A stretch of 29,639 nucleotides of DNA, from NCBI GenBank assembly GCA_964236695.1, contig CAXSFU010000043.1:1-29639 (forward strand), read 5' to 3'. The stretch comes from CAXSEF01 sp964236695. Lineage in GTDB: Bacteria > Pseudomonadota > Alphaproteobacteria > Acetobacterales > Acetobacteraceae. This document shows, piece after piece, positions 7,669-17,459 of the stretch. Every line of letters starts with the position of its first letter. The stretch's first letter is position 1. The position numbers and the translations under genes were made by a program. The notes beneath the pieces are model-generated. The model had not been told where the DNA came from, searched no databases, and saw nothing but the letters and a program-made list of their open reading frames with translations.

Positions 7669-8625
7669 CTAGCCTGGTGTCTCGCGTCCCATCGCCAGGT
7701 ACTTCTCCCGGCGCCGGGCGCGCAGCGTGGCGCCGTCGAGCGCCATCAGGCCGGGCAGCGCCTGGGCGAGCGCCTCGCCGACGCGGCCGATCGCCTCCTG
7801 CGGGGCGCGGTGTGCCCCGCCGAGCGGCTCGGCGACCACCTCGTCCACCAGCCGCCTCGACTTCAGGTCGGTGGCCGTCAGCCGCAGCGCCTCGGCCGCC
7901 ACCTGCGCCTGGCCTGCGTCGCGCCACAGGATCGAGGCGCAGCCTTCCGGCGAGATCACGGAGTAGATCGCGTGCTCCAGCATCAGCACCCGGTCGCCGG
8001 TGGCCAGGGCGATGGCGCCGCCGGAGCCGCCCTCGCCGATCACTGCGGCCAGGATCGGCACCGGCGCCTCCAGGCACGCCTCGATCGAGCGCGCGATCGC
8101 CTCCGCCTGGCCGCGCGCCTCGGCGTCGATGCCGGGGAACGCGCCGGCGGTGTCGACGAAGGTCAGCAGCGGCAGCCCGAAGCGGCCGGCCAGCTCGATC
8201 AGCCGGCGCACCTTGCGGTAGCCCTCCGGCCGGGCGGAGCCGAAGTTGTGCCGCACCCGGCTGTCGGTGTCGCTGCCCTTCTCTGTGCCGATCACCACCA
8301 CCGCCTCGCCGCGGAACCGGCCGAGCCCGCCCACGATCGCCGCGTCCTCGGCGAACGCCCGGTCGCCGGCGAGCGGCGTGTACTCGGTGATCAGCGAGGC
8401 GATGTAGTGCAGCGCCCTCGGCCGGTCTGGGTGGCGCGCCACCTGCGTCTTCTGCCAGGCGCTGAGCCGGGCGTAGGTGGTGCGGAGCTGGCGGTCCGCC
8501 TTTTCCGTGAGCCGGGCCACCTCGTCGGCGATGTTGAGGCCGCCCGGCTCCGACATCTGCCGCAGCTCCTCGATCTTGGCCTCCAGCTCGGCCACGGGCT
8601 TTTCGAAGTCGAGGAAATGACGCAT
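7669..8625 (-). CDS. accA: acetyl-CoA carboxylase carboxyltransferase subunit alpha
   Basis: AccA pairs with AccD to form the carboxyltransferase that moves carboxylate from biotin to acetyl-CoA, giving malonyl-CoA for fatty acid synthesis in the cytoplasm. The 318-residue length matches the family. The N-terminal helix (FLDFEKPVAELEAKIEEL) and the crotonase-like core are standard: IGTEKGSDTDSRVRHNFGS, PEGYRKVRRLIELA, FVDTAGAFPGIDAEARGQAE, the oxyanion-hole region GEGGSGGAIAL, and YSVISPEGCASILWRD. ATG 8625 gives the usual N terminus. It is the last gene of a minus-strand run (PPIase, argJ, GNAT-Nudix, accA), 172 bases after the fusion gene, so it may also have its own promoter. The paired hairpins at 7498-7612 lie directly downstream. 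Confidence 0.97.
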   Translation of the reverse strand: MRHFLDFEKPVAELEAKIEELRQMSEPGGLNIADEVARLTEKADRQLRTTYARLSAWQKTQVARHPDRPRALHYIASLITEYTPLAGDRAFAEDAAIVGGLGRFRGEAVVVIGTEKGSDTDSRVRHNFGSARPEGYRKVRRLIELAGRFGLPLLTFVDTAGAFPGIDAEARGQAEAIARSIEACLEAPVPILAAVIGEGGSGGAIALATGDRVLMLEHAIYSVISPEGCASILWRDAGQAQVAAEALRLTATDLKSRRLVDEVVAEPLGGAHRAPQEAIGRVGEALAQALPGLMALDGATLRARRREKYLAMGRETPG

Positions 8626-8797
8626 CCGCGCGGCTTAGCATCGCCGCCGGGCGCCAGGAAGGCTGCCGGCCGCAGGGCGCGCGCGAGGCGGGCAGGGCTG
8701 GCGCCCGACAACGCCCGTGGTCCTTCAGGCTCCTCCATCCGGCAGAAGTTTCCGGAGGCAGAGCGTCCGGCCCTGCGTCTTCCCCGGCCGGCCCGGG

Positions 8798-9916
8798 TCA
8801 CAGCAGGTCGCGCAGCAGCGGGACGAGCGGCTTGTCCGCGGGCGGCATGTCGTACTCGCCCAGCCGGTCCGCGCGCACCCAGGCCATCGCCTGTCCCTCG
8901 CGCGGCTGCACGAAGCCTTTCCAGCGGCGGCAGACGTAGAGCGGCATCAGCAGGTGGAAGCGCGTGTAGTCGTGGCTGGCGAAGGCGAACGGCGCCAGGC
9001 AGGCCTGGGCCACGTCGATGCCCAGCTCCTCGTGCAGCTCGCGGATCAGGGCGGCTTCCGGGGTCTCGCCCGGCTCCAGCTTGCCGCCGGGGAACTCCCA
9101 AAGCCCGGCCATGGAGCGGCCTTCGGGGCGGCGGGTCAGCAGCACGCGGCTGTCGCTGTCGATCAGGGCGCAGGCGGCCACCAGCAGCAGGGTCGCCCCG
9201 CCGTGCGGCGCTGCCTGGGGCATGGCAGGGGCCGGGGCGGGCGGCTCGGCGGCGAACAGGTCGTCGCGGGTGGCGGCGAAGCGGGCGACGTCGTGGGCGC
9301 CACCGCGGGCCAGGAACGGTTCGCGCCCGACGCCTGCCGGCTGGAAGCCGATGCGGCGCAGCACCGCGGCCGATGCCAGGTTGTCGGCGGCGGCCTGCGC
9401 CTCGATACGGTCGAGGTCGAGGTTGGCGAGCGCCCAGCGCGCCAGCCGGCCGGCCGCCTCGGTTGCGACGCCGTGGCCCCAGAAGCGGCGGCCCACCCAG
9501 TAGCCGAGGTGGCCCGTGCGACGCTGCGGGTCCAGGCGCAGGCCGACGCAGCCGATCAGCAGCTCGCGCCCGTCCTCCTGGCCGGTGATGACCAGGTGGC
9601 AGGCGCGGCCGCCGGCAAGCTCCTCGGCGACGCGCACGATCCAGGCGTCGGCGACCGGCTTGGGATAGGGGAACGGCAGGCGGGACAGCATGCGCACCAC
9701 CGCCCAGTCGTTGACCAGGCGGAAGATCGCGTCCGCGTCCGAAGCGATGGGGGGACGCAGGCGGAGCCGCTCCGTGGTCAGCGGCGCGAAATCGGCGCCG
9801 AGACCGCGGGCGGGCGCCTGCTCCAGGCCGGCCTGCGCCGGACGGCCGGCCGCGTCGCCCACCGGGCCGTGCGTCACCCCGGGTGGTCCCGCGGCGGGCG
9901 GATGCTGTGCCGGCAC
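8798..9916 (-). CDS. GNAT N-acetyltransferase - Nudix (MutT-like) hydrolase fusion
   Basis: One uninterrupted frame of 372 codons encodes two enzymes. Residues of about 40-210 form a RimJ/RimL-type acetyltransferase: ERLRLRPPIASDADAIF, the acetyl-CoA loop region LGYWVGRRFWGHGVATEAAG, and NLASAAVLRRIGFQ. After a short Ala/Pro linker, residues of about 235-372 form a MutT-type Nudix hydrolase, with WEFPGGKLEPGETPEAAL continuing into IRELHEELGID, the complete Nudix box, and YDMPPADKPLVPLL at the end. MutT enzymes clear 8-oxo-dGTP from the nucleotide pool. The GTG start has GGGAGGGGA about 4 bases upstream, and the gene begins 23 bases after argJ, clearly the same operon. A separate mutT start at ATG 9223 lacks a ribosome binding site, so a fused product is favoured. 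The acetyltransferase substrate is unknown. Confidence 0.88.
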   Translation of the reverse strand: MPAQHPPAAGPPGVTHGPVGDAAGRPAQAGLEQAPARGLGADFAPLTTERLRLRPPIASDADAIFRLVNDWAVVRMLSRLPFPYPKPVADAWIVRVAEELAGGRACHLVITGQEDGRELLIGCVGLRLDPQRRTGHLGYWVGRRFWGHGVATEAAGRLARWALANLDLDRIEAQAAADNLASAAVLRRIGFQPAGVGREPFLARGGAHDVARFAATRDDLFAAEPPAPAPAMPQAAPHGGATLLLVAACALIDSDSRVLLTRRPEGRSMAGLWEFPGGKLEPGETPEAALIRELHEELGIDVAQACLAPFAFASHDYTRFHLLMPLYVCRRWKGFVQPREGQAMAWVRADRLGEYDMPPADKPLVPLLRDLL

Positions 9917-9939
9917 GAAGTCCCCTCCCGGCGCCGGCG

Positions 9940-11169
9940 TCAGCTCCGGTAGCTGCCGTTGATGTCGATGTAGCCGTGGGTGAGGTCGCAGGTCCAGGCC
10001 GTGCCGCTGCCCTTGCCCTGGCCGAGGTCGACGGTGATCTCGACCTCGCGGCCCTTCATGTGCGCGACCACGGGCGTCTCGTCGTAGCCGGGGACGACCG
10101 CGCCGTCGCGCGCCATCCAGGTGCCGCCGACGGCGACCGACAGCGTGTCGCGGTCCGCCGGCTCGCCGGACTTGCCGACGGCCATGACGATGCGGCCCCA
10201 GTTGGCGTCCTCGCCGGCGATCGCGGTCTTGACCAGCGGCGAGTTGGCCACCGCCATCGCCACGCGCTGCGCCGAACGTTTGGAGACCGCGCCGGTGACG
10301 TCGATGCGCACCAGCTTCTGCGCGCCCTCGCCGTCGCGCACCACCTGGATCGCCAGCTCCAGCAGCAGGTCGGCGAGCTGCTCGCGGAAGTCGCGCAGCA
10401 CGTGGCCGCCGTGGTCGGGGACGTGCTTGTGCTCCGCCCGCCCGGTGGCGAACAGCAGCACCGTGTCGCTGGTCGAGGTGTCGGAGTCCACGGTGGTGCG
10501 GTTGAAGCTGGTGGCCACGCCTTTCGCGAGCGCGTCCTGCAGCGCCCCGGCCGGGACCTTCGCGTCGGTGGCGACGAAGCACAGCATGGTCGCCATGTCG
10601 GGCGCGATCATGCCGCTGCCCTTGGCGATGCCGGTGATGCGGACCTCGTGCCTGCCGATGCGCGCGACGCGGGTGGCGGCCTTGGGGAAGGTGTCGGTGG
10701 TCATGATGCCGCGCGCGGCGTCCGCCCAGCCGTCCGGGCTGAGCCCGGCGTGCAGTTCCGGCAGGCTGGCCACGATGCGGGCGGGGTCGAGCACCTCGCC
10801 GATCACGCCGGTCGAGGCGAGGAACACCTGTCTCGGCTTGCAGTCGAGCAGCTCGGCGGCGGCCTCGGCGGTGGCGCGCGTGGTGTCGCGGCCGGCCTTG
10901 CCGGTGAACACGTTGGCGTTGCCGGCGTTGACCACGACGCCGCGGGCGTGGCCGCCCTTCAGCGCGTCGCGGCACCAGTCGATCGGGGCGCCGGGGCAGC
11001 GGTTGCGGGTGAACACGCCGGCGGCGGCGGTGCCGGGGGCAAGCTCGATCATCACCAAATCGGTGCGGCCCTTGTAGCGGATACCGGCCGCGGCGGCGCC
11101 GAGGCGCACCCCCGCGACCGGCGGCAGGTCCGGGAGCCCGATCGCGAGCGGCGAGAGGGGGGCGGTCAC
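9940..11169 (-). CDS. argJ: bifunctional glutamate N-acetyltransferase / amino-acid acetyltransferase ArgJ
   Basis: ArgJ transfers acetyl groups from N-acetylornithine to glutamate, and in bifunctional forms also from acetyl-CoA, closing the acetyl cycle of arginine biosynthesis. The precursor cleaves itself into alpha and beta chains before a conserved threonine. The site is visible as KGSGMIAPDMATMLCF with Thr as the new beta-chain N terminus. Other family segments are PPVAGVRLG, RYKGRTDLVM, FTRNRCPGAPIDWC, VVNAGNANVFTGK, DSDTSTSDTVLLFATG, GEDANWGRIVMAVGKSG and the C-terminal GYIDINGSYRS. GTG 11169 gives MTAPLSPLAIGLPDLPP, matching the usual N terminus, 409 residues in all. A TTG at 11202, at the very end of the adjoining repeat, would add 11 residues. 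It is followed closely by the GNAT-Nudix gene. Confidence 0.95.
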   Translation of the reverse strand: MTAPLSPLAIGLPDLPPVAGVRLGAAAAGIRYKGRTDLVMIELAPGTAAAGVFTRNRCPGAPIDWCRDALKGGHARGVVVNAGNANVFTGKAGRDTTRATAEAAAELLDCKPRQVFLASTGVIGEVLDPARIVASLPELHAGLSPDGWADAARGIMTTDTFPKAATRVARIGRHEVRITGIAKGSGMIAPDMATMLCFVATDAKVPAGALQDALAKGVATSFNRTTVDSDTSTSDTVLLFATGRAEHKHVPDHGGHVLRDFREQLADLLLELAIQVVRDGEGAQKLVRIDVTGAVSKRSAQRVAMAVANSPLVKTAIAGEDANWGRIVMAVGKSGEPADRDTLSVAVGGTWMARDGAVVPGYDETPVVAHMKGREVEITVDLGQGKGSGTAWTCDLTHGYIDINGSYRS

Positions 11170-11198
11170 CGGGGGGCGCGACCAGGGAGGGCAGGACA

Positions 11199-11326
11199 GC
11201 AAGGCTGGGCTCTGCCCAGACCCGCAAAGGGTCCGAGGACCCTTGGATCCCTTGACTTAAGAAGTGGATTCCAAAGGCTTGCCTTTGGCGGGGTCCAGGG
11301 GCAGAGCCCCTGGCCTTCCTTGCTTC
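11199..11326. repeat. GC-rich hairpin element (copy 2)
   Basis: It shows the inverted end sequences (AAGGCTGGGCTCTGCCC at left, CCAGGGGCAGAGCCCCTGG then CCTTCCTTGCTT at right), the CCAAAGGC/GCCTTTGG hairpin and a CTTAAG centre. It fills most of the gap between the PPIase stop and the argJ start within a same-strand run, so it sits inside or between transcripts. Confidence 0.82.
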
Positions 11327-11341
11327 CCGTGCCGTGTGGCG

Positions 11342-12589
11342 TCATTTCGCGGACGGCGCCGGCGCCACCCCCTCGGCCGCGGGCGCCAGCTCGCCCGGCT
11401 TGATCGGCGTGCCGGCCACGGTGAAGCGCTGCACCTTGACCTGGGAGCGCGCCTTCTCCAGCGCCGCCTTGACCGCGTTCTGCACCAGGGACTGGCGGAT
11501 CTCGTCGTGCGCCTGGGAGAAGTCGACCGGGGGCGCGGTGCGGGTGCCGAGCACCTGGATCACGTGGTAGCCGTAGCGGGTGTGGATCGGCTCCTGGGTG
11601 AACTCGCCGGGCTTCATCGCGAAGGCGGCGGTGGAGAACTCGGGCAGCATGTCGCCCTTCTTGAACCAGCCGAGATCGCCGCCGTTCTGGGCGCCGGGGT
11701 CCTTGCTGTCCTCCTTGGCGAGCTTCTCGAAGTCGGCGCCGCCCTTGAGCTGCTTGATGATCTCCTTGGCCTTGTCCTCGCTGTCGACCAGGATGTGGCG
11801 GGCGTGGACCTCCTCGTCGCCGGGCTTGTTGGCGTAGTCGGCGTCGTACTTGGCCTTGATCGCCGCGTCGGAGATCTTGGGCGTCACCTCGCGGGTCAGC
11901 ACGGCGTTCTGCAGCGTGGTGTCCTCGGCGCGCTTGAGCTGCTCCTGCACCTCTGGCGTCTTGTCGAGGCCTTCCTTCCTGGCCTCGATCACCACCGCCT
12001 CGCGGTCGATGAGCTGGTCGAGCAGCATCGGGTAGAGCACGGGCTTGGGCATGCCGCGCAGCTGCTGCGGCAGGGCCTCGGCGGCCACGGTCAGGTCCGA
12101 CATCCTGATGTCGTGGCCGTCCACGCTGGCCAGCACCGGGTCGCCGGGCGGCAGGCCGACCAGGGGCGGCGATCCGGGGGCGTAGGGGATCGGGCGGCCG
12201 TCCGGGCCGACCTGGGGCGCGGACGTCTGGGCGGGGGAGGCCTCGGCGTCGGCATCGGTGCCCTGGGCGGCGGCCTGCGCCGGGGTGGCCTGGGCGCCGC
12301 CGGCGGCGGGGGGCCTCTGGCCGGGCGGGAGCAGGGCCGCCGGCGGCGCGCCGGTCGGCGACATGGCCGCCTGAGCCGGTGCGCCCTGGGCGCCTGACGG
12401 GGGCTTCTGGGCCGGGGGGAGCAGGGCGGCGGGCGGGGCGCCGGTGGGCGACATCGCGGCGCGGGTGTCGTGGCCGGGCTGGGTGGTGGCCGTGCCGGGC
12501 TGGGCGGTGGCGGTCTGGGCGGCCACGGGCAGGGCGTGCGCGCACAGGGCGGCGGCCGCGAGCGCGGTGGCCAGGGGAGTGAGCCGCAT
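11342..12589 (-). CDS. periplasmic parvulin-type peptidyl-prolyl cis-trans isomerase
   Basis: The 415-residue product starts with a Sec signal peptide (MRLTPLATALAAAALC, cleavage near AAQ-T at residue 25). A Pro/Ala-rich low-complexity segment follows (about residues 26-125), in which AAMSPTGAPPAALLPP occurs twice, exactly 30 residues apart. Next come a SurA/PrsA-like helical chaperone region and a parvulin domain (about residues 258-355) with EVHARHILVDSEDKA, GADFEKLAKEDSKDPGAQ, GGDLGWFKKGDMLPEF and RYGYHVIQVLG. It should assist folding of exported or outer-membrane proteins in the periplasm. ATG 12589 has GAGGTAA 5 bases upstream, a strong site that decides against longer starts. It is divergent from secA, which carries substrates to the same compartment. 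Confidence 0.93.
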   Translation of the reverse strand: MRLTPLATALAAAALCAHALPVAAQTATAQPGTATTQPGHDTRAAMSPTGAPPAALLPPAQKPPSGAQGAPAQAAMSPTGAPPAALLPPGQRPPAAGGAQATPAQAAAQGTDADAEASPAQTSAPQVGPDGRPIPYAPGSPPLVGLPPGDPVLASVDGHDIRMSDLTVAAEALPQQLRGMPKPVLYPMLLDQLIDREAVVIEARKEGLDKTPEVQEQLKRAEDTTLQNAVLTREVTPKISDAAIKAKYDADYANKPGDEEVHARHILVDSEDKAKEIIKQLKGGADFEKLAKEDSKDPGAQNGGDLGWFKKGDMLPEFSTAAFAMKPGEFTQEPIHTRYGYHVIQVLGTRTAPPVDFSQAHDEIRQSLVQNAVKAALEKARSQVKVQRFTVAGTPIKPGELAPAAEGVAPAPSAK

Positions 12590-13022
12590 GGGGGTTACCT
12601 CGAATTTATGGTCGGCCCGTGTTTGCCGGCGGGGCCTGTTGATCTCGGCGGGATCATGGCCGACCACCGACTTGCCCACAACCAACCCGAACGATGAATT
12701 CGCCGCAGGTTTGGCCCGGCGGGACTGCATGCGAGGTCAGGGGGTCCGCCCCGGACCCTGCCGGGCCGGCCCGCGGTGACGGCACCCGGAGAGGGGTTTG
12801 CCGTAGCCTCCGGGTCCTGGCGGCGTCGGGGCGGTCCGTGCCCGGTTGCCGAGCGGTGCGAGGCGTATTCCGGGCGCCCGGGGGCGGATCGGTTGACCGG
12901 GCGGGGTCCGGGTCCTATCTGGACGCAAAGCCCGTCGGCACCCTGCCGCCGGTTCGCGCCCTCGTTCCGGCGCCCTCCGGCCGGCCGGGACGGCGCCAGA
13001 GCGCTCCATTCCGAGGCCCGCC
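12590..13022. other. divergent intergenic region between the PPIase gene and secA
   Basis: These 433 bases separate two divergent genes and must contain both promoters. Apart from the ribosome binding sites at either end (GAGGTAA on the minus side, GAGG about 6 bases before the secA ATG) I see no gene, repeat copy or clear promoter hexamers. It is GC-rich, with several short GC palindromes around 12760-12775. Confidence 0.5.
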
Positions 13023-15749
<2,727 letters not shown>

Positions 15750-15754
15750 AGGCA

Positions 15755-15934
15755 GGCAAGGCCAGGGGCTCTGCCCCTGGACCCCGCCAAAGGCGAGCCT
15801 TTGGAATCCGATTTTTAAGCAAGGCCGGTCCAGGGGCGGCTCCCTCCGGCGGCCTTTCCAACGATCCAAGCGGATTGTCCGAACCTTTGGCCACCTTCGC
15901 CTGGCGGGTCTGGGCGGAGCCCGACCTTGCTTCC
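15755..15934. repeat. GC-rich hairpin element, long variant (copy 3)
   Basis: This is the long form of the element, in inverse orientation to the copy at 4755-4938 and sharing its extra module (around 15840-15900). Left end AAGGCCAGGGGCTCTGCCCC, right end CCCGACCTTGCTT. It fills the gap from the secA stop to the EamA gene. Its right end contains GGCGGAGC followed seven bases later by TTG, so it carries the only visible ribosome binding site and start for the next gene. Confidence 0.85.
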
Positions 15935-16811
15935 TAGGCTTGTCGCGCCGTTCTTCGTGGTGATCTGGGCGACGGGGTTCATCGCGGCGCGTTTGGTGGC
16001 GCCGCACGTGCAGCCGCTCAGCTTCCTGTGCCTGCGCTACGTCGTGGCGAGCGGCGTGCTGGCGGCGATGGCGCTCGTCTCCGGCGCGCGGTGGCCGAGC
16101 GGGCGGGGGTGGCGCGACACGGCCATCGCGGGGCTGCTGATCCAGGCGGGGTATCTCGGCGGGGTGTTCTGGGCGGTGCGGCACGGGCTGCCGGCGGGGC
16201 TGTCGGCGCTGATCGTGGGGCTGCAGCCGCTGCTGACGGCGGCGCTGGCGTGGCGGCTACTCGGCGAGCGGGTGGGGGCGCGGCGCTGGGCGGGGATCGC
16301 GGCGGGGTTCGCCGGCGCGGCGCTGGTGGTGGCGCCGGTGCTGGCCGCCTCAGTCGGGCGCGCGGGGAGCGCGGTGCCGCCGGCGGCGGTGGCGGCGTGC
16401 CTGGGGGCGATGGTGTCGATCACGCTGGGCACGATCTGGCAGAAGCGGACCGGCGGCGGGGGCGACCTGCGCACGGCGCTGGCGGTGCAGTACGCGGCGT
16501 CGCTTGCGGTGACGGCGCCGGCGGCGCTGCTGCTGGAAGGCGGCGGGGTCGGGTTCGACGGGTCTTGGCAGGCGTGGGCGGGGCTGGCGTGGGCGTCGCT
16601 CGGGCTGTCGGTGGGGGCGGTGTCGCTGCTGCTGGTGCTGATCCGGCGCGGCGCCGTCGCAAGGGTGGCGACGCTGCTCTACCTGGTGCCGCCGGTGGCG
16701 GCGGGGATGGCGTTCCTGGCGTTCGGCGAGGTGCTGTCGCCGGTGCAGGTGGGGGGGATGGCGGTCGCGGTGGCGGGGGTCGCGCTGTCGCAGACGGCGA
16801 GGGCGGGGTAG
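15927..16811 (+). CDS. EamA/DMT-family inner-membrane transporter
   Basis: The 294-residue protein is strongly hydrophobic, with about ten transmembrane segments in two EamA halves. The first half begins RLVAPFFVVIWATGFIAARL and contains the typical PLSFLCLRY and GLSALIVGLQPLLTAALAW. The second half ends in VATLLYLVPPVAAGMAFLAFGE and ALSQTARAG. Members of this drug/metabolite transporter family export amino acids or other small metabolites; the substrate is not deducible. No ATG or GTG exists before the first helix. The only usable start is TTG 15927, inside the end of the repeat element, with GGAG seven bases upstream. The gene follows secA by 177 bases and is followed by another repeat copy. 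Confidence 0.87.
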   Translation: MLPRLVAPFFVVIWATGFIAARLVAPHVQPLSFLCLRYVVASGVLAAMALVSGARWPSGRGWRDTAIAGLLIQAGYLGGVFWAVRHGLPAGLSALIVGLQPLLTAALAWRLLGERVGARRWAGIAAGFAGAALVVAPVLAASVGRAGSAVPPAAVAACLGAMVSITLGTIWQKRTGGGGDLRTALAVQYAASLAVTAPAALLLEGGGVGFDGSWQAWAGLAWASLGLSVGAVSLLLVLIRRGAVARVATLLYLVPPVAAGMAFLAFGEVLSPVQVGGMAVAVAGVALSQTARAG

Positions 16812-16834
16812 GGCGGGGGCGCGGGGGCAAAGGG

Positions 16835-16895
16835 AAGGAAGGCCAGGGCTCTGCCCTGGACCCGCCAAAGGCTGAGCCTTTGGAAACCTCGACCT
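16835..16895. repeat. GC-rich hairpin element, short form (copy 4)
   Basis: Only the left part is present: GGCCAGGGCTCTGCCCTGG, then CCAAAGGCTGAGCCTTTGG and ACCTCGACCT, without the right inverted end. It lies directly after the EamA stop, and the two strong hairpins could act in transcript 3' end formation or stability. Confidence 0.75.
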
Positions 16896-17379
16896 GGGTT
16901 CCGGGCTCGATGGGCCGGCCGTGGTTTGTGGGTCGGGCCGAGCTGTCGCGGTGGAGGCTGTGAGGTTGTCGGGGAGGCAGACGAAAGCAGGATTTCGCCC
17001 TGCTTTGGTGGGGTTCCGAGGCAGTTGCGGCAGGTCCGGCGGGGTGTCCTGCGCGGCAGGACAGGCCTGTCCTGCCGCGCAGGACAAATCGGGGGTTCGC
17101 GGGGGGTGCTGTCCTGCGCCGCAGGACGCGGGCTGCCCCGTGCGCCGCGATCAGACCAGCGCATGGGACGTTTCCCAGATCGGGGGATGCCTTGGCGTAT
17201 TGCGTGGCGGGACAGTTGCGCCGCATTCTGGGCAACGCACGGGCAAATCGCGTGTGCCGGGAAGGATGCGGGGCAGGGACGGCCAGGGTGCCTTGGCGGA
17301 CCCGCCGAGAGTTGGCCAACGGGCGTTCCTGCGAGGCCGGCGGCACCGGCCGGGGCGGAGTGCCACCGTCGCCTTTCGG
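16896..17379. other. non-coding stretch with strong dyad symmetry
   Basis: I find no convincing gene in these 484 bases; open frames on both strands lack ribosome binding sites and family resemblance. The region is not featureless. It contains a hairpin with arms AAAGCAGG (16984-16991) and CCTGCTTT (16999-17006), a perfect 42-bp palindrome, and a third copy of the same half-site, described separately. A small RNA or regulator-binding region is possible. Confidence 0.5.
17045..17127. repeat. 42-bp perfect palindrome plus a third TGTCCTGC/GCAGGAC hairpin
   Basis: Positions 17045-17086 read identically on both strands. Each half is itself a hairpin with arms TGTCCTGC and GCAGGACA around a three-base loop (GCG in the first, CGC in the second). 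A third copy with loop GCC stands at 17110-17127. Three copies within 83 bases suggest binding sites or a cruciform/RNA element. Confidence 0.85.
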
Positions 17380-17455
17380 AGGCAGGTCCAGGGGCGCTGC
17401 CCCTGGCGGGTCCAGGGCAGAGCCCTGGCCTTGCTTCGCGCCTGGCCTTGCTTGG
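17380..17455. repeat. GC-rich hairpin element, right part (copy 5)
   Basis: It contains CCAGGGGCGCTGCCCCTGG followed by CGGGTCCAGGGCAGAGCCC and TGGCCTTGCTT, the right-hand half of the family. It is followed at once by a duplicated tail CTGGCCTTGCTTGG and by the stop codon of the minus-strand ClC gene. Confidence 0.78.
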
Positions 17456-17459
17456 CCTG

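Noticed and set aside
8798..9223. A separate mutT gene starting at ATG 9223
   Set aside because: No ribosome binding site precedes this ATG and there is no stop between the acetyltransferase and Nudix domains, so a fusion is the simpler reading.
8798..11227. Treating the continuous frame from 11227 to 8798 as one 809-residue protein
   Set aside because: Its first half is argJ read in the wrong frame. The strong ribosome binding site and GTG at 9916 mark the real start of the GNAT-Nudix gene.
17151..17366. Possible small gene on the minus strand with a CPEC-like motif
   Set aside because: It is a single Cys pair without a second zinc-ligand pair, there is no ribosome binding site, and it lies in a repeat-rich gap. 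Not supportable.
16896..17379. tRNA or known riboswitch in the 650-bp gap
   Set aside because: The hairpins do not form a cloverleaf and no T-loop or anticodon-arm consensus is present. I recognise no riboswitch core.
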